From NCBI GenBank assembly GCA_902567095.1, contig CACFLG010000002.1, forward strand, positions 1-64,000: 64,000 nucleotides of DNA, read 5' to 3'. Of the stretch, positions 57,597 to 64,000 are shown piece by piece. Position 1 is the first letter of the stretch, and each line of letters starts with the position of its first letter. The notes under the pieces were generated by a model that worked only from the letters and a program-made list of their open reading frames with translations, searched no databases and had not been told where the DNA came from. The translations under genes and the position numbers were made by a program. The DNA is from an uncultured OM182 clade bacterium (GTDB lineage Bacteria > Pseudomonadota > Gammaproteobacteria > Pseudomonadales > Azotimanducaceae).

Positions 57597-58458
57597 AAAA
57601 AGAGGTCTTGGAAGAGGGCTGGATGCGTTGTTGCCTAAGAAAAACACAAATCCGGCAGAAGAGAGTTTCGAAGAAGGCTTACGAGATATCCCGGTCACAA
57701 ACATTTGTCCTGGCAAATATCAGCCCAGGAGAGTTTTCCGCGAGGAGTCGTTAGAGGAATTAAGTGCGTCAATTGTTTCTCAAGGGCTTGTGCAACCCAT
57801 TGTTTTGAGAAAAATTGAGAAGGGCGATTACGAAATTATATCAGGCGAGCGGCGCTGGAGAGCAGCAAAATTAGCGGGGCTTGAAACAGTTCCTGCAGTT
57901 GTGAAAGAAGCGAGTGATGAGTCGGTTCTTGCAATGTCTTTGATAGAAAACATTCAGAGAGAAGATTTAAACCCCTTGGAAGAAGCCTATGCAATGCAAC
58001 GTCTCATAGATGAGTTTAATTTAACTCATGAAGACGTAGCTAAGTCTCTAGGCAAATCAAGAAGTGGAGTTTCGAATACGCTTCGTTTAATCAATCTAGA
58101 TATCGAAGTCGCTCAAATGCTTTCAGACGGAAAAATAGAAATGGGCCATGCAAGAGCGTTACTAGGAGCAGAAAGCGCTCGACAACTTAGTTTGGCAAAT
58201 ATAGTTCTTAAACAATCTCTTAATGTTCGGCAAACAGAAGAATTGATAAGAAAAGATTTGAATAGGGGAGAAGATGCAGAGTCTTTCCCGAAAAAGACCG
58301 ATCCTGACAAAGAGCGTTTGGAAACGGGATTAAGCCAAACGCTAGGACAGCCAGTTAAAATTACCAGTTCAGTTTCAGGGAAAGGGAAGCTAGAAATATC
58401 ATTTTCCTCTCTTAATGAACTTGATGGCCTTTTAGCTCGTCTTGGTTATCAGGATTAA
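57586..58458 (+). CDS. parB: Chromosome partitioning protein ParB (Spo0J)
   Basis: 290 residues: N-terminal KRGLGRGLDALLPKK (ParA-stimulating tail), the CTP-binding ParB/Srx domain with YQPRR and GERRWRAAKLAG, LIENIQREDLNPLEEA, a helix-turn-helix for parS (THEDVAKSLGKSRSGVSNTLRLI) and a C-terminal dimer domain. Its likely target sites are the two parS copies in recF. Confidence 0.97.
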   Translation: MVIKKRGLGRGLDALLPKKNTNPAEESFEEGLRDIPVTNICPGKYQPRRVFREESLEELSASIVSQGLVQPIVLRKIEKGDYEIISGERRWRAAKLAGLETVPAVVKEASDESVLAMSLIENIQREDLNPLEEAYAMQRLIDEFNLTHEDVAKSLGKSRSGVSNTLRLINLDIEVAQMLSDGKIEMGHARALLGAESARQLSLANIVLKQSLNVRQTEELIRKDLNRGEDAESFPKKTDPDKERLETGLSQTLGQPVKITSSVSGKGKLEISFSSLNELDGLLARLGYQD

Positions 58459-58483
58459 ATAAGTAATTAGTAATTTTCTGAAA

Positions 58484-58575
58484 CTTGGAAAGTGTTTAGA
58501 AATTCCAAGAAATTCATTAAAACCTCAAGTTCCAAGTTGCTCACTTAAAGCTTAATCACTATACTTCGCTTGGAA
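58484..58575. repeat. Four CTTGGAA half-sites upstream of atpI
   Basis: CTTGGAA at 58484-58490, its complement TTCCAAG at 58503-58509 and 58530-58536, and CTTGGAA again at 58569-58575. The first two form a 7-bp dyad with a 12-nt spacer. The third abuts the predicted -35 of the atp promoter and the fourth lies just past the predicted start, so the set brackets the promoter like operator half-sites. Confidence 0.55.
58537..58565 (+). promoter_or_regulatory. Promoter of the ATP synthase operon
   Basis: TTGCTC (58537-58542), 17-nt spacer, TATACT (58560-58565), in the 148-nt gap between parB and atpI. The -10 matches at five of six positions and the spacing is ideal; the -35 is weak. Transcription would start near 58572, giving a leader of about 35 nt. 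Confidence 0.5.
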
Positions 58576-58606
58576 AATTTGATGTGTTTGAGGAGAGTTT
58601 TTACTG

Positions 58607-58981
58607 TTGGCAAAAATTTCAGAGCCGCTGTTAAAGATTCTCAAACTTCAAACTCTTTTGGCATTAATTTTCGGGCTGCCATTGTACTTTCTGAAGATTG
58701 ATGCGGCAGTGGCTGTCTTGGCCGCAGCAACAGTGGCAGTAGTGCCCGGACTGTACACCTTGTTCGTTAATGCGCTGCCTTTGGAGAGAGGTTCTACAGG
58801 AATAGGAAGGGTTGTTAAGGCAGAAATAGGGAAATACTGCATTACGATAGCGCTGTTAATTGGGATATTTGTGTCGATAGAGGATTTGAACCCGGGGATA
58901 TTTTTTGTTTCTCTGCTTGTTTTTTACTTCAGTCCATCGATGCTGCCTTTTTTGCCTAGGTTAGAGAAAGATAAGATTTAA
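58607..58981 (+). CDS. atpI: ATP synthase protein I
   Basis: 124 residues, four membrane helices, with the small-residue-rich second helix AAVAVLAAATVAVVPGLYTLFV typical of gammaproteobacterial AtpI. It helps assemble the c-ring and is not part of the final enzyme. TTG start at 58607 with the strong ribosome site GAGGAGAG about 9 nt upstream. First gene of the atp operon. Confidence 0.9.
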   Translation: MAKISEPLLKILKLQTLLALIFGLPLYFLKIDAAVAVLAAATVAVVPGLYTLFVNALPLERGSTGIGRVVKAEIGKYCITIALLIGIFVSIEDLNPGIFFVSLLVFYFSPSMLPFLPRLEKDKI

Positions 58982-58995
58982 TGGTCAACCATTAG

Positions 58996-59862
<867 letters not shown>

Positions 59863-59892
59863 ATTGAAAAGAAAAAAGACTTTATAACGTAG

Positions 59893-60129
<237 letters not shown>

Positions 60130-60159
60130 CAGCCGAGCCTTTTTTAAGGGAGAGCATTA

Positions 60160-60630
60160 GTGAATATTAACTTGACGATATTAGGACAAGCTATTTCTTT
60201 TGCGTTTTTTGTCCTTTTTTGTATGAAGTATGTCTGGCCACCTCTGACCAGTATTCTTAGGGAACGCAGAGAGGCAATAATTGAAGGTCTAGAAAAAGCA
60301 GCTCAGGCTGAAAAAGAACTTGAAAAAGCGAATGATGCAGCGGGACAAGAACTTGAACAGGCTAAAAAGCAGTCCGCCGAATTAATTTCGCAGGCAAGAT
60401 CGAGAGCCTCTCAGCTTGAAGAAGAAGCTAAAGACCGAGCCAAAGAAGAAGCTGCAAGGATTATTGCCGGAGCGCAAGGCCAAATTGACCAAGAAGTTAG
60501 TAGAGCCAGGGAAGAGTTAAGAGCTAAGGTAGGTGCGCTAGCTGTTCAAGGTGCTGAAAAGATATTGGGTGCCGCTGTGGATCGCAGTGCTCACGAAAAT
60601 ATGCTCAAGAAATTGGCAGAGGAGCTCTAG
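60160..60630 (+). CDS. atpF: ATP synthase Fo subunit b
   Basis: 156 residues: one N-terminal membrane helix (about 5-27) and a long charged coiled coil that forms the peripheral stalk. MNINLTILGQAISFAFFVLF closely resembles E. coli. GTG start with AAGGGAGAG upstream. Confidence 0.97.
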   Translation: MNINLTILGQAISFAFFVLFCMKYVWPPLTSILRERREAIIEGLEKAAQAEKELEKANDAAGQELEQAKKQSAELISQARSRASQLEEEAKDRAKEEAARIIAGAQGQIDQEVSRAREELRAKVGALAVQGAEKILGAAVDRSAHENMLKKLAEEL

Positions 60631-60637
60631 GGGTTTT

Positions 60638-61180
60638 ATGGCTGAAGCAGAACTCGCTACAGTTGCTCGGCCTTACGCTCGGGCAATCTTCTCTAGCGCT
60701 TTAGAAGGTAAAAGTAAACTCGATCATTGGTCGGAGATATTGTCTTCACTTGTGGTGGTGGTGTCCGATGACTCGGCTCGGGCGATATTGAGTAGTCCGG
60801 GTTATACGAATCAGCAGAAGACTGAATTTTTCGAAAGTATTTTAGGTAGTAGGCTAGACATTGAAGCGAAGAATTTTATCTCGCTACTAGCGGAATATAA
60901 TCGGGTGAATTTACTCGCCTCTATTGCGGATATTTATGAGCGGATGAAGGCTAACCATCAAAAAACTTTGGAAGTTAAAATAACCAGTGCTTACGAACTA
61001 TCCGATAATGAGTCTGAAGCTCTAATCACTGCTTTGAGTTCCAAGCTCGGGAGAGACATTGGCCTAGAGATAAGCGTGGACGAGAAGTTAATTGGCGGAG
61101 CAATCATAAAGACCGAGGACAACGTCATAGACGACTCCATCAAAGGCAAGTTGGAAAAGTTTGCAAACAATTTGAACTAA
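60638..61180 (+). CDS. atpH: ATP synthase F1 subunit delta
   Basis: 180 residues from the ATG at 60638 (AGGGG upstream). N-terminal TVARPYARAIFSSALE and C-terminal VDEKLIGGAIIKTEDNVIDDSIKGKL are the family marks. It joins subunit b to the top of F1. A longer frame from 60551 overlaps atpF and is not the start. Confidence 0.96.
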   Translation: MAEAELATVARPYARAIFSSALEGKSKLDHWSEILSSLVVVVSDDSARAILSSPGYTNQQKTEFFESILGSRLDIEAKNFISLLAEYNRVNLLASIADIYERMKANHQKTLEVKITSAYELSDNESEALITALSSKLGRDIGLEISVDEKLIGGAIIKTEDNVIDDSIKGKLEKFANNLN

Positions 61181-61227
61181 TATAAGAACCCCTATTGGAA
61201 ATATAAATTTCCTTCGAGGAATAGAAT

Positions 61228-62772
61228 ATGGAACAACTAAACCCTTCTGAAATCAGCGACATTATAAAACAGCGAATAGAGAGCCTTGATGTTTCTTCAG
61301 AAGCGCGTAATGAAGGAACTATCGTTAGCGTTTCCGATGGTATCGTTAGGATTCACGGACTCGCCGACGTTCAGAACGGAGAGATGATCGAGTTTCCAGG
61401 AAACGTATTTGGCTTCGCGCTGAACTTAGAGCGAGACTCTGTGGGCGCTGTGGTTCTTGGTGATTATAAGGCTCTCAAGGAAGGCCAAAAGGTTTACTGC
61501 ACTGGACGAATTCTTGAGGTCCCCACGGGCCCGGAACTGTTAGGGCGTGTAGTAGATGCGTTGGGAAACCCGATTGATGGGAAAGGCCCAATCAATTCAA
61601 CAACCTCTTCGCCTGTAGAAAAAGTAGCGCCAGGTGTTATTGCCCGTCAGCATGTGGATCAGCCTGTTCAGACAGGATTGAAGTGCATAGATTCCATGAT
61701 CCCGGTTGGAAGAGGGCAAAGAGAACTTATTATCGGAGACCGGCAAACTGGCAAAACTGCTATAGCGTTGGATGCCATTATTAACCAAGCTCAGTCCGGG
61801 ATTAAGTGTGTCTACGTGGCGATAGGTCAAAAGAATTCCTCTGTTGCGAATGTAGTTCGCACCCTTGAAGAACATGGCGCGATGGAGAACACCATAATTG
61901 TTGTCGCTGGTGCTTCTGATCCTGCACCGATGCAATATGTATCTGCATACTCTGGCTGCGCGATGGGCGAGCACTTTCGAGATCGAGGAGAGGACGCACT
62001 AATTATATATGACGATCTCACTAAGCAGGCATGGGCCTACCGTCAGGTCTCTCTTTTGCTGAGGCGACCGCCAGGCAGAGAAGCTTATCCCGGAGACGTC
62101 TTTTATCTGCACTCTCGATTATTAGAGAGGGCTGCGCGTGTAAACGAAGACTACGTTGAGGAGTTTACTAAGGGCGAGGTGAAAGGAAAGACAGGTTCTC
62201 TTACGGCTCTTCCGATAATCGAAACACAGGCCGGTGACGTTTCTGCATTTGTCCCGACTAACGTGATATCCATTACAGACGGACAAATTTTTTTAGAGTC
62301 TGACAAATTTAATGCCGGAGAACGGCCTGCAATGAATCCGGGAATATCGGTTTCTCGAGTAGGTGGTGACGCTCAAGTTAAATTTATGTCTAAGATTTCA
62401 GGTGGCATTAAGCTGGCTCTGGCGCAGTACAGAGAATTGGCAGCGTTTTCTCAATTCGCCTCGGATCTTGACGACGCAACGCGGCGGCAGTTAGAGCATG
62501 GCGAACGAATTAATGAATTGATGAAACAGAAACAATACTCCCCCATGACAGTCGCTGAAATGGGAGTGGTTTTATATGCTGCGAACGAGGGCTTTCTTCA
62601 AGATATCGAAGTTGAAAAAATATTAGATTTTGAATCGGCTCTTATGTCCTATATGAACTCTGAAGAAGCTTCTTTCATGGCACAAGTTAATAAAGAAGGT
62701 GCTTATACTGACGAGGTTGTGAACAAAATGCATCAATCAATAGAAAAGTTTAAAAACACACAGACTTGGTAA
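61228..62772 (+). CDS. atpA: ATP synthase F1 subunit alpha
   Basis: 514 residues, non-catalytic nucleotide-binding subunit. P-loop [15 protein letters not shown], the signature [17 protein letters not shown] and the arginine finger region within it are present. Begins [18 protein letters not shown], as usual. AGGAA precedes the ATG. Confidence 0.98.
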   Translation: MEQLNPSEISDIIKQRIESLDVSSEARNEGTIVSVSDGIVRIHGLADVQNGEMIEFPGNVFGFALNLERDSVGAVVLGDYKALKEGQKVYCTGRILEVPTGPELLGRVVDALGNPIDGKGPINSTTSSPVEKVAPGVIARQHVDQPVQTGLKCIDSMIPVGRGQRELIIGDRQTGKTAIALDAIINQAQSGIKCVYVAIGQKNSSVANVVRTLEEHGAMENTIIVVAGASDPAPMQYVSAYSGCAMGEHFRDRGEDALIIYDDLTKQAWAYRQVSLLLRRPPGREAYPGDVFYLHSRLLERAARVNEDYVEEFTKGEVKGKTGSLTALPIIETQAGDVSAFVPTNVISITDGQIFLESDKFNAGERPAMNPGISVSRVGGDAQVKFMSKISGGIKLALAQYRELAAFSQFASDLDDATRRQLEHGERINELMKQKQYSPMTVAEMGVVLYAANEGFLQDIEVEKILDFESALMSYMNSEEASFMAQVNKEGAYTDEVVNKMHQSIEKFKNTQTW

Positions 62773-62790
62773 AAAGTAGACAGCTAGATT

Positions 62791-63654
62791 ATGGCAAGTG
62801 CAAAAGAACTCAGAAAACAAATAGGCAGTATAAAAAACACTCAGAAAATAACGAGCGCTATGGAGATGGTTGCTGCTAGCAAAATGAGAAAAGCGCAAGA
62901 GCGAATGGCTAGGGGCAGACCTTATTCCGACTACATCAGGTCAGTGATTGGTCATGTCGCCAATGCCTCTCCTGAGTATAGACATTCCTTCATGATGGAA
63001 AGGGATGTGAAAAGAGTTGGGTATATAGTAGTCACCACAGACAAGGGTTTGTGTGGTGGGTTAAATGTAAACCTTTTAAAGGCTGTGGTCGCTGATTTAA
63101 AAAAACTTTCTGAGCAAGAAATTGAATATGAGCTTTGCTTGATTGGCAACAAAGGAGCGCAATTCTTTCGAAGTTATGGAGGTACTGTTACAGCGGCAAG
63201 CAGTCATTTAAGTGAAGAACCAAAGATCAGCGATCTTATTGGTAGTATAAAGGTAATGCTTGATGCTTTTGAATCTGGCGGAATAGACAAGATCTTTCTT
63301 GCGAATAATGTTTTCGTCAATACCATGACTCAGTCTCCAACGATTCGACAATTGGTCCCATTGGATCCGTCGAAAGAAGAAGGTATTGACGGACATAGGT
63401 GGGATTATATTTACGAGCCAGACGCCAGGCAGTTGATCGAAGGCCTTGTTACTCGGTTTTTAGAGGCGCAGGTATACCAAGCCGTAGTTGAAAACGTGGC
63501 GTGTGAGCAAGCAGCTAAAATGATTGCTATGAAAAGTGCTACAGACAACGCTGGTGATTTGATCGACGAGTTGGAGCTAGTTATGAATAACGCGCGACAA
63601 GCGGCGATTACACAGGAACTTTCTGAAATAGTAAGTGGGGCGGCAGCTGTATAA
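62791..63654 (+). CDS. atpG: ATP synthase F1 subunit gamma
   Basis: 287 residues, the rotating central stalk: N-terminal coiled coil [21 protein letters not shown], the [13 protein letters not shown] block, and a C-terminal helix ending in [21 protein letters not shown]. It is 18 nt after atpA. Confidence 0.98.
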   Translation: MASAKELRKQIGSIKNTQKITSAMEMVAASKMRKAQERMARGRPYSDYIRSVIGHVANASPEYRHSFMMERDVKRVGYIVVTTDKGLCGGLNVNLLKAVVADLKKLSEQEIEYELCLIGNKGAQFFRSYGGTVTAASSHLSEEPKISDLIGSIKVMLDAFESGGIDKIFLANNVFVNTMTQSPTIRQLVPLDPSKEEGIDGHRWDYIYEPDARQLIEGLVTRFLEAQVYQAVVENVACEQAAKMIAMKSATDNAGDLIDELELVMNNARQAAITQELSEIVSGAAAV

Positions 63655-63692
63655 CATTTTGTCGTCAAGAATAAGGTAAAGAGGAAAAAACA

Positions 63693-64000
63693 ATGGGCAG
63701 TGGAAAAGTCGTATCGGTTATTGGCGCCGTCATAGATGTTGAATTTCCGAGAGAAGAAGTGCCGCAAGTTTACGATGCTTTAACAATTGACCAGAGCGGC
63801 ACTACGCTTGAGGTTCAGCAGCAGTTAGGTGATGGGGTTGTTAGAACAATTGCAATGGGGGCATCAGAGGGAATCGCTAGAGGCATTCCCGTCTCAAATA
63901 CAAACGCCCCCATCTCAGTCCCTGTTGGGGATTCTACTCTCGGAAGAATAATGGATGTTCTGGGAAATCCCATAGACGAGAAGGGACCCATCAACGAAAC
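63693..64000 (+). CDS. atpD: ATP synthase F1 subunit beta (5' part, cut by the window)
   Basis: First 102 codons of the catalytic subunit: [27 protein letters not shown] and [25 protein letters not shown]. The P-loop and catalytic residues lie beyond the right edge. AGAGGAAA lies before the ATG. atpC would be expected next. Confidence 0.97.
   Translation, partial: MGSGKVVSVIGAVIDVEFPREEVPQVYDALTIDQSGTTLEVQQQLGDGVVRTIAMGASEGIARGIPVSNTNAPISVPVGDSTLGRIMDVLGNPIDEKGPINE

Noticed and set aside
61597..61974. Antisense open frame of 125 codons over atpA
   Set aside because: Opposite the P-loop region of atpA; no recognisable domain. Long reverse frames are common over conserved genes.

Overview
The window is a gene-dense, AT-rich piece of a gammaproteobacterial chromosome that spans the replication origin. 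The evidence is the block gyrB-recF-dnaN-dnaA, an intergenic oriC with DnaA boxes, then rpmH-rnpA-yidD-yidC-mnmE-mnmG-rsmG-parA-parB-atpIBEFHAGD. Much of the gene order matches what I recall of Pseudomonas (hemC/argH divergent pair, lptM-lysA-dapF-DUF484-xerC-HAD, engB-polA-DUF2782, prlC-yheV, trkA-rsmB-fmt-def). Small gaps, many 4-nt gene overlaps and several missing neighbours (ubiD, dprA, a LysM gene, ctaA, amtB) suggest a compact genome, perhaps a marine oligotrophic gammaproteobacterium. That placement is inference; no rRNA or marker-gene comparison was possible. I saw no insertion sequence, prophage, CRISPR array, tRNA or rRNA.

Layout. 1-4.3 kb (+): tail of an unidentified gene, dsbB, hemB, trxA, rho and a Fre-like flavin reductase. 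4.3-8.2 kb (-): hemC-hemD-hemX-hemY. 8.3-14.4 kb (+): argH, then lptM-lysA-dapF-DUF484-xerC-yigB. 14.4-19.4 kb (-): thrC, a P-II gene with a sigma-54 promoter and NtrC site, an IMP dehydrogenase of the Tritrichomonas type, dsbA and a cytochrome c4. 19.4-23.2 kb: engB, a possible small RNA, polA and DUF2782. 23.2-33.4 kb: ergothioneine genes egtB-egtD next to a cytochrome c oxidase assembly and structural cluster (sco, cyoE, SURF1, DUF2909, coxC, cox11, coxA, coxB), then yheV. 33.4-36.8 kb (-): prlC-aroE-tsaC. 37-43.6 kb (+): def-fmt-rsmB-trkA-trkH-methyltransferase-gmhB. 43.7-49.9 kb (-): gyrB, recF, dnaN, dnaA. 49.9-50.4 kb: oriC. 50.4-64 kb (+): ribosome, membrane-insertion and tRNA-modification genes, parAB and the F1Fo ATP synthase operon, cut off inside atpD.

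How the genes fit together. Heme made by HemB/C/D feeds the cytochromes; CyoE, Sco, Cox11 and SURF1 assemble an aa3/caa3-type oxidase whose subunit II carries its own heme c, and the proton gradient drives the ATP synthase at the right edge. ParA/ParB at 57-58 kb have two parS sites available inside recF. DsbA and DsbB at separate loci form a periplasmic disulfide pathway.

The window is mainly housekeeping, and I found no clear undescribed multi-gene system. The most useful observations are regulatory or evolutionary: the sigma-54/NtrC control of P-II, two parS sites embedded in recF, a structured leader before egtB, a candidate small RNA between polA and engB, a CTTGGAA repeat set around the atp promoter, the eukaryote-like IMP dehydrogenase, and the missing heme A synthase in an otherwise canonical oxidase locus.
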